Positions 1-12,653 of a stretch of 64,000 nucleotides of DNA are shown one piece after another. This DNA is from Pelodera strongyloides (taxonomy: Eukaryota; Nematoda; Chromadorea; Rhabditida; Rhabditidae): the NCBI GenBank assembly GCA_036852015.1, contig JAANDG010000124.1, positions 1-64,000 on the forward strand. Direction: 5' to 3'. The translations under genes were made by a program, and so were the position numbers. Each line of letters starts with the position of its first letter. The first letter of the stretch is position 1. The notes under the pieces are model-generated. The model saw only the letters and a list, made by a program, of their open reading frames with translations, was not told where the DNA came from and did no database searches.

Positions 1-2815
1 GAACCATAATTTTTCCTATTTTCATATATCTACGTTTAACGCCCGGACGCTGCACAAGGACGCTGATGTCGATCAGTTGATCGGCGAGCTCGATAATGTG
101 AACGCTGGCATCGTTGCTATCCAAGAGACGCGGTCCAAGGAGAGCAAGTGCAAGACCTGGCACAGTGGCCACCGTGTGCTCATTGGAGCCAGAGAGGAGA
201 GGTCGAGGTCTGGCGGTGTGGGCTTCATAGTCCCCCCAGAATACCTGCCATATGTCAGCGATATGAGAGCAGTCAGCCCGCGTGTGGCGGTCCTTCATAG
301 CGAAGTGAAACGTGTGACATTCACCGTTGTTAACGTGTACGCTCCCACCAGCGAGTATGACGACGAGGTCGTGGAGGAGCTTTATGATGACATTGAGCGA
401 GAACTGACGAACAGTCATGCACATGTCAAGCTTGTCGTCGGTGACTTCAATGCGTCCATCGGTCCCAGGGACGATGGGGAGACGTACGTTGGGCACTACG
501 CTGCAGACACCCGTAATGACCGTGGTCAACGGCTAGCAGATTTTGCGGAAAGTCAGTGCATGTACGTGTTGAACACCATGTTCCAACAACGAAAGCGTAG
601 ACTTTGGACGTGGCAGAGCCCGCAAGGTGCCAAGAAACAGCTGGACATGTCCTTTGCAATGAAGCCCATCGGGTCGTTGACTGTAAGATCGTCGGTAGAA
701 GCTGGTGCGGCTCAAGTTCAGATCACCGCTTGGTCAAGTCCATCATCAACTTTGGTTCTGTTAAGTTCAGAAGGCGCACCTCCAGGCGCGGAGACGTCGA
801 TCCGGGTCTTGCCCGTGCTATAATGAACCAAGTGGACTGGGCGAGGTACGGTTCACCTCAGTCGTACCCCGAACTGAGCCGGGAATTGGCGAGGGCATCA
901 GCTGAGGCTAGGCCGGTCATTCGTGCTCATCCTAGAGAAAGACTGACGTCGAAGACCATTGAATTGATCCGTGAGAGACGAAGAAGGCTACATCAGGGCC
1001 AAAACGTACAGAGCCTCAGTCGCGACCTACGAAAGATGGTTGAAGCAGACTATAAGAGCTTTAACGAGGTTAAAGCTCTCGAAGCGGCCGGGCGTCTTAT
1101 GTCCATAAAGAAAGTACGCCAACGCTATTCCTTGCATAAGGAGGCAACTGTGGCCATGATGGACAAAGACGGTACTTTGAAGACCAAGATCCAGGATATT
1201 GCCGATATCATCAAAGATTTCTATGGGGATCTCTTTGCTTCGAAGAAGCGTGTTCCGAAATCAGGCATTGAAGTGAATGAGGACGTGCCGGAGTTCATGG
1301 AGAGCGAGGTTGAACACGCTTTGAAGAGAATGCCTAATAACAGGGCTCCTGGCAATGATGGCATTTCCATTGATCTCCTCAAGTACGCTCCGAAGTCCGC
1401 TCTGTCCGCGGTTTGCAGGTTGTTCAACAACATCCTCTCAATGAAAATCGTCCCTGAGAACTGGAAAGGTAGTAACACCATCCTGATCCATAAGAAGGGA
1501 AGCAAAGAGGACATAACCAACTATCGTCCAATTGCGTTGATGTCACAGCTGTCAAAGCTGTTTTCTCGCGTCATCTTGAACCGAATCAGCAAGTGGCTGG
1601 AAGAAGGCAATAGAAGAGAGCAGGCAGGCTTTCGAGGCGGGTACTCGACTATTGACCACATTCACACTGTGTGTCAAGTTATCGAGCGGTCTAGGGAGTA
1701 CAAGATACCCCTCTGTATGTTGTTTGTCGACTTCAAGAAGGCGTTCGATTCGGTTGAGAAGCAGGCGGTCCTCAATGCTCTGAAACATCACGCAGTGCCA
1801 GAGAGCTACGTATCTATGATAGACGAGCTGTATACCCAGTGCGCCACGGACATTCAACTCCTTCATACACTAGTTAAGGTGTCCGTTGAGCGCGGAGTCA
1901 AACAAGGGGATGTCATTTCACCCACTCTGTTTGCTGCTTCTCTGGAATGTGCTTTGAGAGACGCCAACATGTCCGGTGGTTATGACATTGACGGCGAAAC
2001 ACTACAGTTCTTACTGTTTGCCGACGATGTGGTTCTTGTAGCCAAAGACCCATGTACACTGCAGAAAAACCTAGACGAACTAATTCGAGTAACGTCGCTA
2101 ATCGGTCTTGAAGCCCACCCAGGCAAGACGCAATGGATGGCTAACGATCATTGTCCAAACGGCGGTGCAGATATACATATTGGCAACAGCACGCTCGAAA
2201 AGGTCGGGAAGTATGTCTACCTTGGACGCGAGGTTAACCCCAGCAACAGCCTCACCGCCGAACTCTCTAGGCGTAAACAGTCTGGGTGGAAGGCTTTCTG
2301 GAAGCTACGAGATGTACTCACCAAGTGAAGCTGTCAAAAGAAGTGAAAGCCAAGGTGTTTAACACACATGTGCTGCCAGCAATGACATATGCTTCCGAAA
2401 CTTGGTGCACGACAAAGAAAGACGAAGAAACCTTACTTGTCACCCAGAGAGCCATGGAGCGTAAGATGGTAGGAACTCGCCTCCGGGATCGTATGTCAAA
2501 CGTCACACTTCGAGAAAAGTCCGGCGTAGATGATATAATTGATAGGATATACAGCTCGAAACATCGATGGGCTGGTCATGTCATTCGTAGAAATGACAAT
2601 CGATGGACCACTCGGGACACAGAATGGCGTCCCCGCGATTACAAGCGTCCTCAAGGGCGACCGCCAACGAGATGGGCAGACCCGATGGTTAAATCATTTG
2701 GACGTGCATGGAATCGCATCGCAAGATGCAGGTCTTCATGGCGTAGTTGCGACCTGCGCTGTTGGCGAGCCAACAGCTGATACAACGGTCTTCAAGGTAT
2801 TCAAGGTAAGGTAGG
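1..2815 (+). mobile_element. RTE-type non-LTR retrotransposon, 5' truncated by window edge
   Basis: A single long coding region for an apurinic-type endonuclease followed by a reverse transcriptase, with no LTRs visible, is the architecture of RTE-clade elements. The reading frame is already open at base 2, so the 5' end lies outside the window. Coding similarity ends at the stop near 2780. A short run follows in which tcttcaaggtattcaagg repeats a related motif; I could not define the 3' end, poly(A) or target-site duplication. The copy carries at least two frame breaks and is presumably dead. Confidence 0.85.
2..2780 (+). pseudogene. Endonuclease-reverse transcriptase of RTE element, frameshifted
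   Basis: Read in three successive frames. Bases 2 to about 665 encode an exonuclease-endonuclease-phosphatase domain: the family's TFNARTL start, the catalytic Glu in QETR, NVYAP, and VVGDFNA with its Asp and Asn. The frame then shifts, and SSSDHRLV, the Asp-His pair that closes the endonuclease fold, is read in the frame ending at 2328. The reverse transcriptase follows in that frame: NYRPIALMS, motif A FVDFKKAFDSV, GVKQGDVISP and the catalytic FADDVVL near 2020-2040. A second shift near 2325 moves the thumb/C-terminal part (VLPAMTYASETW, HRWAGHVIRR, GRPPTRW) into the frame ending at 2780. In the family one protein nicks genomic DNA and primes reverse transcription from the nick. Two frameshifts in otherwise well-preserved sequence indicate a recently dead copy, or sequencing errors. 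Confidence 0.85.
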
Positions 2816-4845
2816 ATTGCGCGTATCGCGATCGGCTGCGGCGCGGATGATCCAAAATCCACCGGCCGGTCTTCTTTTTGCCAGAGTTCTCTCACTTCCA
2901 TTGTATGTATATTTGATCAATTTTGTATCGTTTTATTGTATGTGTGAATAAAGTAATTTATCCATTACCCGTGCTTTTTCTTGCCTTCGGACCTTACCGA
3001 GCTGTTCAGCTTTTCTATCAGTGTTTCGATATTGTATTTTTGCGGCGCCTTATTGTTGGTCAATTCAGCCGCGTTTCTGGTATGTTTCCGATATCTGTTT
3101 CAGTACGATGTGCCGACATTCCGCGCCTCTTCTCCTGTTATTTTGGCTGCAGGGAATTCCGTTGTGAACTGGACCACTGGACTATATGGTTAATGAACTG
3201 GATCACTGAACTATGTGGTTAGTTTTGCTTTACATATTCTCTTAATCTCGTCCAAAATGACCCATCGAGTGTTGTGTATTAGTGGTGGGTTCTGTGGTTC
3301 CGCCCCACCTTCACCTTTCAGCGCCGTGTTTCAGCAACACATTTTTTGTTTAGATGTTTAGTACTTTCTTGACGTTCATTCAGAGGATATGCAGGCGGAG
3401 ATAGCGAGTTCCCGTGAGTTTTCGTGTATGTCTACTTCAATTTATATTGGAAATCACTTAAGAGTATAGTTGAATTATATGGTTGACTTATACATTTCAC
3501 GTTCAGGTTCCATTGTTGCGGTTACGGACCTGCTGAAAAAAACCTGCTGAAGTTGTGAAATCAAAACCTGCGGATTTGTTTAAGGTTCGTTGTTAATTAT
3601 TTGGTTGAAATTACAGTTGCTCTCGAATTCGTGTCTCACATTTATGTACCTAATCTATAGTAGTTCAGCTCCGTTCTGTTCTCTGCTTTTGAAATTGGAC
3701 GGCTCTACCTTCATTCGGCAATGCTCATGAAGCGGTTATACAAGCAGGATCGGAAGTTTATCCTCGCATACCGTACCAAACCTCCCGCCCTGCTACATGT
3801 TAAGAGTTACTCATTTTTGTGTAAGTTTTATGACATTATCATTTTATATTCTTCAGTAAACTAATTGTAGTTTTCTTCTGAACGAATCATGTAGCTGGCT
3901 GCCGCAATACATTACTGTTTGCAGTAAGTCGAGGCCGCAGCTGTCTCTTTATAAGTCACCGTGATCTGCTGGATGTTATTGAAAAACTTCACCTTCAACA
4001 CGCATCCACTACTTGTCGTTTAATGTGCACACATCCACATGTGCAAGTGTTTGGTTCATTTTTTTACTCTGTATATTCATAGCCACACATGTGCGTGCAA
4101 GGTTTCTTATTCATTTTGTGGCTTATGGGCTTGAGACTTGAGTTAGTTTCCTATTTTTTTCCCTCGCGCTGTTATTAGTGTTATTTGTTACCAGACGGCT
4201 ATCGCCGCCTGATGCGACTATTCAGGCGATCCTACTAAAATTATCGTACATCTTACTTATATGAAACGTCTCCGTCTGAAACGAACGATAATCGTTAGCT
4301 GTTTTTCTGTCATACCAATCTCGCTTTTTTTCCAGATCGATACAGTCGGGCAATCGGAGTGACAAAAAACTGCATTTCTACTGCATGGTCAGAGCTTCGG
4401 TGGACCTCATGATGAAATTTCTTTGGGAACCAAATCAAGAATGATTGCTGCGTCGCTTTCGCTTGGAATTCTTAGCGGTTAGATTTATTATGCAATAAGC
4501 GATTTCAATTGTAAAGTATATACTACTGGATACTGGCCACATTATTCTACTCTATGGTATCGAAACTTTTTTTTATATATTCTTTAGATTATTGACTTTA
4601 CTTGTGTGTATTATACTTAGAAATATTTTTTCAAAATTGTTCCCCCTTACAAGGATATATATTGCGTAGACGATGACCCACGCTACAAACTGCAACGCTA
4701 CATGATAAAGTACATAGGGAAGCAGATCTGAGAAAAATAATACTGTACTATTTTTTATTTTGAAAGGGAGTTTTGGCCCCTCAAAGTTTGTGTTATGCTC
4801 CATTTCAGGCCATTGTCACATGCTGCCAGGAAGACTGAAACGGTC
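2816..4845. other. Gene-poor DNA, no coding exon recognised
   Basis: AT-rich sequence with only short open frames and no convincing splice-flanked exon. The one recognisable item is at 4191-4225 on the minus strand: a GGC-GATA-GCC hairpin followed by CTGG, matching the 3' end of the Helitron-like repeat described at 7421-7795. Confidence 0.4.
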
Positions 4846-4921
4846 ATCTCGTAGTGTGGTGGATAGGGTTGCAGGCTGCTGAGCGGAAGGTCATGGGTTC
4901 TACTCCCCCCTACTGAAACTA
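4846..4921 (+). pseudogene. tRNA-like sequence (tRNA pseudogene or SINE head)
   Basis: It contains tagtgtggtgg, resembling an internal A box, and about 45 bases downstream gggttctactccc, resembling a B box. The acceptor and anticodon stems do not fold convincingly, so this is not called a functional tRNA. Confidence 0.3.
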
Positions 4922-5108
4922 TTTTTGCATTTTTTTCCGAAATTTTTTTTGGAACTTATACCTTGAATAATTCATGGAAAAACAATTATTTTTGTATTTC
5001 GACAACTTTAGGAATGTCCATGACCCATTTATGCACTATTCCGGGCAAAAAACAGGTGAGTGATTTTTCCCAGTTTATCATGAAATCACTGATGGTACCC
5101 ATGGTGGA

Positions 5109-6462
5109 AACATCAGCCGAAAACTATATGATGGTAAACAACAACAAAATGACTCTGAAGCATAACCTTCCCAGTTTCAGAGTTCCATAAGATTGAAAAT
5201 TATGTATATTTTATTCTATATGACTATTGGAGTTTCTGATTATGTGTTTCTGATGTTAGAGCATGAGCTTGGAGTTCATAAAAGAAGCGGTCTACGTGAC
5301 CTTCTGCAGCAACTTCATAGCACATATAGACTTCCTCTCCTGCAGATCTTGTCAATATGCAGATCTTGTCAATATGCAGATCTTGTCAATATGCAGATCT
5401 TGTCAATATGCAGATCTTGTCAATATGCAGATCTTGTCAATATGCAGATCTTGTCAATATGCAGATCTTGTCAATATGCAGATCTTGTCAATATGCAGAT
5501 CTTGTCAATATGCAGATCGTGTCAATATGCAGATCTTGTCAATATGCAGATCTTGTCAATGTGCAGATCTTGTCAATATGCAGATCTTGTCAATATGCAG
5601 ATCTTGTCAATATGCAGATCTTGTCAATAATCTACCGTCCGAAGTTGATCAGTGTTAAAATGCAGAAGAACTTCTGAGTTATGTAAATGCAAATCCGCAA
5701 ATTTTTTCCCAAAGACCCCCTGCATTTTTTTACTGAGAACGATTTATATTTCTTACCTTGTACCGATGTTTTTTTTATATATACATTTCTGTGAATTTAC
5801 GCTCATGTATGTTTTATCTGTAAATTGTTAAGTAACGTTAGTATTACCTTAAAATGATTTAATTGAATTGAATTTACGTTTAGTGCTCTTATTATGATAT
5901 TGAATATGTTATGTTTAGAGTTCTTTAGTTTGTGTTTGTGTTTTTGTTCTTTGTAGTTTGGTCCCTTGTGAGTATACTGCGTTGTGAAGCGTGGTATCTT
6001 AGGGTCACCTTTTGAGATGTGTTAATTGCATATCCTCAATAAACCTTTATATAAGATGACACACACACTGACAAAACACGACAAAGAACGACACGCAACG
6101 CAACCACACGCAGTATATTTCCTTCTAGTTAGGTTAGAGTTCGGAGAATGGCCCTCCGCCCCCATAATTCGCCTTTTCGTTTCAAATTTTATTGTAGATT
6201 GTGTGCCGTGATTTAGCAGTGTGTGCCATCTTGAAGGAGAGGAAGTCTATCGAATTCTACACATGGTCACAGAATCTGTAGAAGGTCACATAGATCTTTC
6301 TTTCATTCTCTAACATCAGAAACACATAATCAGAAACGCCAATAAGTCATATAGAATAAAATATACATAATTTTCAATCTTATGGAACTCTGAAACTGTG
6401 AAGGTTATGCTTCAGAGTCATTTTGTTGTTGTTTACCATCATATAATTTTCGGCTGATGTTT
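5109..6462. repeat. Inverted-repeat element enclosing a 17-bp minisatellite
   Basis: The arm at about 5109-5262 is repeated in reverse complement at about 6311-6462 with few differences (aaacatcagccgaaaa through tgtttctgatgttagag). The ~1.05 kb between the arms holds the 17-bp array and AT-rich sequence. The part at about 5930-6050 is also related to 47085-47205 (tttggtcccttgt, gtggtatctta, ggtcaccttttgaga), so the interior contains a dispersed repeat. No transposase is visible. Confidence 0.65.
5341..5628. repeat. Tandem 17-bp minisatellite, about 17 copies
   Basis: Head-to-tail units of cagatcttgtcaatatg, nearly perfect; variants include one cagatcgtg unit and one unit ending caatgtg. Because 17 is not a multiple of three and the unit lacks stops, all three forward frames stay open across the array and give spurious 100-145 aa open frames with a repeating MQILSICRSCQYADLVN pattern. 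There are no unique spacers, so this is not a CRISPR. Confidence 0.95.
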
Positions 6463-7420
6463 AAACTAGTGAAATACGCTTATGAATAACTAATTCCAGA
6501 AGTATTGTGAAACGGTTAGATAACGATATCAGTGAACTAATTAGCATATAAGGATTGATTGAAATAGTGATGGTTGAAGGAGAAAGATAGATTCCGAGAC
6601 ACGTAGGAGAGCTCTTGCGGGCGATCCTCAGGTTTTGCTCGAGCGACAGTTCCTGTGCTCCTGCGTTGCTGCGTCGTCGCACCAGCCGTGCTCCAGTTGT
6701 TGTGCCGTCAGTGTGCCGAGTGTGTGCCGAGTCGTCATCCGTGTGGTCAAGAAGAAACCGCCACAGAGAAGAAGGCCAGAAGAGATGCCCCCTGTGAGGA
6801 TAAGTAGACGTCGTTCCATCAGTTAGATCCTGTTGCAATAAAGTGTTGGCTTCGGCCGTTCCCTTCGTGTTTCGCTCAATCTCCGCTGATCGCCCTGGTG
6901 CCGTCGTGCTACTTGTTACGGTACTGCTTGGCAACAGTACCGTTGTGTTGTTGTGCTTTCTGTGTTATCATTTCGTTGGACTGGGCAGGTCTGATCAATG
7001 CTAATTATAATCTTCGGTAGTTATTTTGTATAGAGTAGTTACATTTATACAATCTATGTATAGATGGGGGGGGGGGTGAAAGCTGCAGATATCAGATGTT
7101 TTATTCGGCAGCGAAACTACCGTAGTTTGGAGATTAGGTGTCGCGTAGCAAAATAGTACCATTTTCGTACCGGTCTTCGACCAGTCTGGTCTCAATTTTA
7201 AACGGGACAAACCGTGGTTTTTGACCCGGCTAATTCGGTATTAACCGGTACTAAATTGGTACTCCCCATCTAACCTGCTAAGTCCTGTTGCGTTCTAGAA
7301 ATCACCCCATTTTGTCAAAAATCAAAACTCAAATGAAGGGATTTATCTCCCTGTGGTTTTTCCGTAAATTGGCATTGGAAAGATATTTTTCTAGGTATCT
7401 TTTTATACACTATTATGTAA
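6463..7420. other. Non-coding DNA, no gene recognised
   Basis: A moderately GC-rich patch at 6600-6980 contains an aataaa followed by a T/G-rich stretch and could be part of an old retroelement LTR or UTR, but no matching second LTR was found. The 7000-7420 part is AT-rich with a poly(G) run near 7065. Confidence 0.3.
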
Positions 7421-7795
7421 AGTTGGGAGCTTTTGTTTGATTGTACGTTTGGATGATGTGCGTTACGCTTAGGAAGTAGGATTGGTTCAGTAGTTCACGT
7501 TCCCCGTGCACTGAGCCATCGCACTTCCCGGGCGTCCCTCTCACAAACGCTGAAAAAAGGCCGCATATACGGAATGTGTGTGGTGTGTTGTTCGGACGCG
7601 TATGCGGCCCTCAAAGTACCTCGATAAGGTACAAAGAACATGCAAATCTAGAGAAACAAAAAAAACAATGAAGCGAGGATTTTAGCACATGCTCCTTGCT
7701 CAAAGTTTTTGAACCGTTTTTGATTCCACGTTTTACGCATGCATGGATTAAAGCAAATGTACAAGAAAGTCGCCACGGGCGGCGTAGCCGGCTGG
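7421..7795 (+). mobile_element. Helitron-like non-autonomous repeat, copy 1
   Basis: About 375 bp starting near gttgggagcttttg and ending ggcggcgtagccggCTGG followed by T. Related copies lie at 11335-11751 and 26735-27134 (+) and 40951-41280 (-). The shared 3' end is a small GGC-GTA-GCC hairpin two bases before CTGG, and a host T follows in most copies. Helitrons end in a hairpin plus CTRR and insert before T, so the class is inferred; the 5' terminus was not defined. Confidence 0.35.
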
Positions 7796-7860
7796 TTTAT
7801 TGATAATTGAAGTAAAAAGACGAAATTGAAATCCAGAAATTGAGGCCATCAAAGGTGGTC

Positions 7861-8451
7861 TTAAAGGGTGAGGTCCACCTCAGAAAACAAAAAAGTTATT
7901 ATTTTTATTAGATTCCCCGTGTCTGAAGCTACCAGAATAACTAAAACAAATTTGACAGAAAATTATTTCCCACGAAATATGAGCAAAAAATGGTCCAGCT
8001 TGAGTACCTCGGATTACGGTAGCCTGGTATCCTTTTTACATGTTGGTTGAGAAGAAAAATTTTTTTGAAAAATTTTCGAAAAAAATTACAAACAAAAAAT
8101 ATGTTCTAAAATAACTACAACGCAATACAAATGACGAAAACGGGATTAATTGTGCTTTGTTTAGCTTGGCAAAAAAATAAAACGCATAGTTTTAAAAAAG
8201 CAACAAACGCACAGCCATAATCCCGCCCATTCATTGTCCCCAAACAACGGTAGCGAGAGCGCGGTTTATCATGCACCACACCCCATCGACGCCTATCGTA
8301 AAGATGGTACTGGAGGGCTATTTTTTGCTCCATATTTCGTTGGAAATAATTTTCTGCCAAATTTGTTTTAGTTATTCTGGTAGATACAGACACGGGGAAT
8401 CTAATAAAAATAATAACTTTTTTGTTTTCTGAGGTGGACCTCACCCTTTAA
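7861..8451. mobile_element. TTAA-flanked foldback MITE
   Basis: TTAA on both sides and terminal inverted repeats of about 140 bp, beginning aaagggtgaggtccacctc and ending in the reverse complement. The arms diverge only slightly. The right TTAA (8448-8451) also serves as the left TTAA of the next MITE. Confidence 0.85.
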
Positions 8452-8805
8452 AGGGATCGGCTCACCTTAAATTGTGTATGTTTTTTTGTTTCTTTATTTT
8501 CTATAAGGGATAATAAAAATTTGGAACACAAAAAGTAGTGTTATATTTCAATACGGAGATATTAGGTGATAAAGTGGTGGATTGATCGGTCCAAAATGGC
8601 AAAGGGTGATTGTCTCTATACAAACAAGGCAGGACAATCACCCTTTGCCATTTTGGACCGATCAATCCACCACTTTATCACCCAATATCTTCGTGAGTAT
8701 TGAAATAGAACACTACTTTTTGTATTCCAAATTTTTAGTATCCCTTATAGAAAATAAAGAAACAAAAAAAAACAGACATAATTTAAGATGAACCGATCCC
8801 TTTAA
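8448..8805. mobile_element. TTAA-flanked foldback MITE
   Basis: A near-perfect palindrome of about 355 bp, from aaagggatcggctcacct to the reverse complement, with an inner arm cactttatcaccc. A relative with a shortened right arm lies at 19499-19794. Confidence 0.9.
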
Positions 8806-9276
8806 TCTCTAGAGCACATTACTTCGGTAGTCCAGAGCGGAGACTGCACTCTGCAGTGCAGGCACCCCTTCGGGGCCCTGAAGAACAGTCCTAGCTTTAA
8901 CCTTCCTTTTAACATGACCGATACCTGCTGCAGGATACCACATACTCCGTGTCCCCAACCACATATCTGCTCGATAGCACCAGCTAGAAATCCTAAAAGA
9001 GAGATTTGAAGCCGCTGCATCGACTACACAGTGAAAACGGATAGGACAACAAACGCTAGGACGACAAACTATGTTATACAGGTACCAAACATTATAGAAA
9101 CCAAGTAACATTAACATAACATAACATTTCTTACGAATATAAAATGTCGCACAAGTTTTGTCAAGTACCACAATGAAAAACTATGAAACGTGAAAATGTA
9201 AATCTGATTAAAATAAAAGCACCAAATAAAACATTGTAGATTTACAGGAATAGGCGACGGTTACTCTCAATCATAG

Positions 9277-9648
9277 TTAAAGGGAATATGTAGGCACTCA
9301 AAATGAGCAAAACAACTGCGAAACTAGAGTTTCCACACCAGACATGAATTTAAGTAGGCGACTGAATATGTAAATTCGAATATTCTCATTTGCATGCAAA
9401 TATGTCGCTGTTGCATGCTATATGCCGATGTATGCACATATGCTAAATTTTTTGCTCCATCAGCACTGCCGTGTAAGCCAGGGGGTCAAATAACGCGTTT
9501 ACTATGGAAAAGATGAACTTTGAAAATCATTTTCTTTTAAATGGGAAACTTTTAACCATTTTTGTTGTTGTTTCCTTAATGAGGAACACACATTCTATTA
9601 ATTATTAATACAGCTTAACTTCAAAAAGGGCATACATATTCCCTTTAA
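9277..9648. mobile_element. TTAA-flanked MITE
   Basis: Ends in TTAAAGGGAATATGTA and its inverse, with short imperfect inverted repeats and an AT-rich centre containing several ATTTGCAT-like words. It abuts the next element and shares the TTAA at 9645-9648. Confidence 0.7.
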
Positions 9649-10333
9649 GGGAGAGGCTCACGAGAAAAAAGTTCTACTCAATTTACTTGCACAGAATTGA
9701 CAGAATGTCCGGAATCTCATAGAGTATTTATGTTACACTTTCGCGCGAATTCGCCGCGAAAGTACCATCCAAGTTGACTTTTCCATTTTCGCGCAGTTTT
9801 ACATTAGGTGTATGCAAAACACGCCGCAGGTGTATGTAAATTTCTTACTGTATGTAAAATTCGAGTAGTTTCCCACTATAGAAACTGCAATAACATGGAT
9901 GATACTTTCGCATGCGAAAGTGCGCGAAAACTTAACATAAATACTCTATTAGAAATATCATTGCGAAAACCGCATCTCTTTGCGTCGAGAACTCGCAGAT
10001 ATATTCTATTCTAAACAGTTCGGCCAGGCACCGTAGTCTGAAACAATTTTTGCTCTTTTATGGCATTACAGTATTGGAAACGCTATAATGGTAGTAATGT
10101 TCTTCAGTTTAACAAATATTATGCAGAGAAAGAAAGCTAATGGACGGTTATAAACTATAGAAAGGATTTTAACCTTTCTGACTACGGTGCCTGGCCGAAA
10201 TATTTAGCATAGAATATCTCTGCGAGTTCACGATGCAAATAGGTGCGGGTTTCACAGAAATATTTCTGAGATTCTGGACATTCTGTGCAAGTAAATTAAA
10301 GAAAACTTTTTTCTCGTGGGCCTCTTCCTTTAA
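9645..10333. mobile_element. TTAA-flanked foldback with nested MITE
   Basis: Inverted arms of about 140 bp starting TTAAGGGAGAGGCTCACGAG and ending in the inverse at 10333. The arms include the pair gaaaaccgcatctctttg / its inverse. It is a sister of the element at 12654-13126. The left arm is interrupted by the 229-bp insertion at 9720-9948. Confidence 0.8.
9720..9948. mobile_element. MITE with 3-bp TNA target duplication (PIF/Harbinger-like)
   Basis: Termini TAGAGTATTTATGTTA and the inverse. The second copy (27927-28154) is in the opposite orientation with identical ends, which fixes the boundaries. Flanks here are TCA/TTA; at the second copy they are TAA/TAA. The sister foldback at 12654 shows the uninterrupted sequence ttcagaaat at the equivalent position. 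Confidence 0.75.
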
Positions 10334-11334
10334 ACGTTTATTTCTTTTTTCTTTCCTATTAGGTATACAAATTTGCAGATTTGCCCAGCTAACTTTTCAA
10401 AAAATATTTTTTATTATACTCAGAAATCCTCAAGCGCTAGTTCATACCATTGGCCAAATGCTCTGCATTATGTTAAACTTTCGCCAGATTGCGGATTACG
10501 CACGCAATCGAGCTCATATAAATTTGCTCGGTCTATTGTATTTTTATTTGGATATTAGTTTCAACTATATTGTAAAATATTTTAGTACCTTTGCATTTTT
10601 CCTTTCGTTTTTTCGTGAATAGAGACAAAAAATCGTCCAGATATTTTTTAGTCTCTGCGTTCCACCAAAACTTCTCCTAAATATGCAAAAAATGTTGCAA
10701 AAGAAGGTATTTTTTCCAATAAAACAGTGCTTTTATGTCATCGTATTTTCCATATAGAAACTCATTGAGAAACTCGCTACAAAGTTGAAAATCAGGGAAA
10801 AATTTGAATTAGTACACGTATTAGCTGTTAGCATCATATTTGCATGCGAGGATCTGTACTGATTCAAATCTGTCCCTGATCACCAATTTTTGTAACGAGT
10901 TTCAAATTGTGCGTATGTATGGAAAGTGAAAGCCGCGCTGAAAGGTTTTTGGGCCGGATTGGCCCTGTTTCGGTCTCGCGAAACAGCCCTTAAATACTCT
11001 TTGAAGGTCTTTATGTTTCGTTTCTTTATTTCGCAGCCGAAAAAAGAGAAACAAAAAGCGTAGCAATTGGCCGATAGTATATTTTATTCACTTTCCTTTA
11101 TCATATTTTCATTTCGTGAGCAGTCACTTCGATTGTACGTGGGCCACGAACTGACGCAAATTGCAGTCGACAAAATGATGAATAGGATCCGCATTAACTT
11201 TTCGTTTCCTTGCTCTGGGAAGAATTCTCTGAATTTCTCAACGATGATCAATAAAAAGTGTTATAAATGTACTGCGTCAATAGCCTCAGATTTTAGGAAA
11301 CCATTTCAGCGATCCCGAGCAATCTTATAATACA

Positions 11335-11751
11335 AAGCTTTTTTGATTGTTTGTTTGATAGAATGTATGTTTGATTGATGTACGTTACGCTCCCGAAGTA
11401 GAATTGGTTCATAATTAATTCACGATCCCGAGCACTCAGCCATATCTCATCACGAGCGCAACTCTCAGGTAAGCTGAAAGGGCACGAAAAGCTATGGGGT
11501 GTCGGTCTTATGTCTATGGGGCAGCGGGCGTTTGTCTGCGGGGTATCGGTCGGGCGGCGCGCTCAAAGAACTGCGAATGAAATACAAAGAACGCCCAAAT
11601 CCAGAGCACCAAAAGAAGAAACGAAAGTGGATTTTTTAGCATACAATCCTTGCCCTAATTTTTTTGAAACTACTATTGATTCCACGTTCCACGTATGCAT
11701 AATATAAAATAAATGTGCTCGAAAGTCGCCTCAGGCGGCGTAGCCGTCTGG
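11335..11751 (+). mobile_element. Helitron-like non-autonomous repeat, copy 2
   Basis: Same element as 7421-7795, lying inside the large repeat copy 1. It ends tcaggcggcgtagccgtCTGG followed by T. Confidence 0.35.
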
Positions 11752-12653
11752 TTGGCAAAATAATGACGACTGGACGAGACTGTTACACCGCGTGAGAAGC
11801 TGAGCCTCTTGAATGTGCTCAGCCTGTGTGTGTTTTCTCTCTTTTCATGTTAATTTACATTTGCTACTGCTTTTCGTTTTCTAAATAAAGAGTTTAATTA
11901 ATTAAATAAGCGACTTGGTGTATGCCATCAAATTGGATTAACGGAGGCTGTGGTAAACAAACCTGATGGCCTGTGCATGTTTGCGATTCGCACTTGCGAA
12001 AGTGACAAATGCCTGTCCACCATTTTTTATAAATGTCAAATGCTTGCCGTAACGAATAACGTATTTGACATGGTACCGCAACGAAAGTGCATCAGACCCG
12101 TGCTGTTTGAAATAGATCCGTATTATTTTGAAATAGATTCCTAGTAGATGCAAAATAGCACCGGAATCATGTCATTTAAATTGGCTTGAACATGGACAGG
12201 CATTTGTCATTTTCGCAAGGGTAATCGCATACGTGGAGAGGCCGTGTACACGTCGGCTCAAACTTGAAATCTTAAATGCTGGCCATTTGTTTTCATGAAA
12301 TTTGGCAGGCAAATTATTGTATTCAAATTTTTTGTGAATATATTATAGAATTTGAGTACGTAACTTGGAACAATTCTGACGAAACTCAGTAGGTACGCGG
12401 CGAAAAAAGGGCTTTCGCCTAGTTCTCAGACTCTCGGACGAGTTCACACGCGAAAACTGGGCGAAAATTGGGCGTAAGCGCAGCCCTAATGCTCTGTTTC
12501 CGCTGAGCGAAGTGCGGCGAAAGTTGGCGATCCCTCTTTGTTCGTTCGCAAACAAAGTTCCGCGTTGTACATTGCGTGACAACAAATTCCGCACGCAAAC
12601 GTATGATAAACGTGCACTACGAAATACATACAAACAAATTGTAAAAAAAACTC

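Larger units (their letters stand above)
8895..12550. repeat. Large dispersed repeat, copy 1 (pairs with 25025-28210)
   Basis: Blocks at 8895-9280, 10362-10715 and 10997-12550 match 25031-25425, 25447-25815 and 26407-28210 in the same order and orientation. The interruptions in this copy (9277-10333) are MITEs missing from the other copy. A further piece of the first block recurs at about 23527-23690. No protein-coding capacity was recognised; the function and class of the parent element are unknown. Confidence 0.8.

Noticed and set aside
5193..5677. Three overlapping 106-145 aa open frames with a repeated MQILSICRSCQYADLVN pattern, or a CRISPR-like array
   Set aside because: They are frame shadows of a spacerless 17-bp tandem repeat.
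6461..6990. Possible solo LTR with an aataaa
   Set aside because: No defined TG..CA ends, no target duplication and no second copy in the window.
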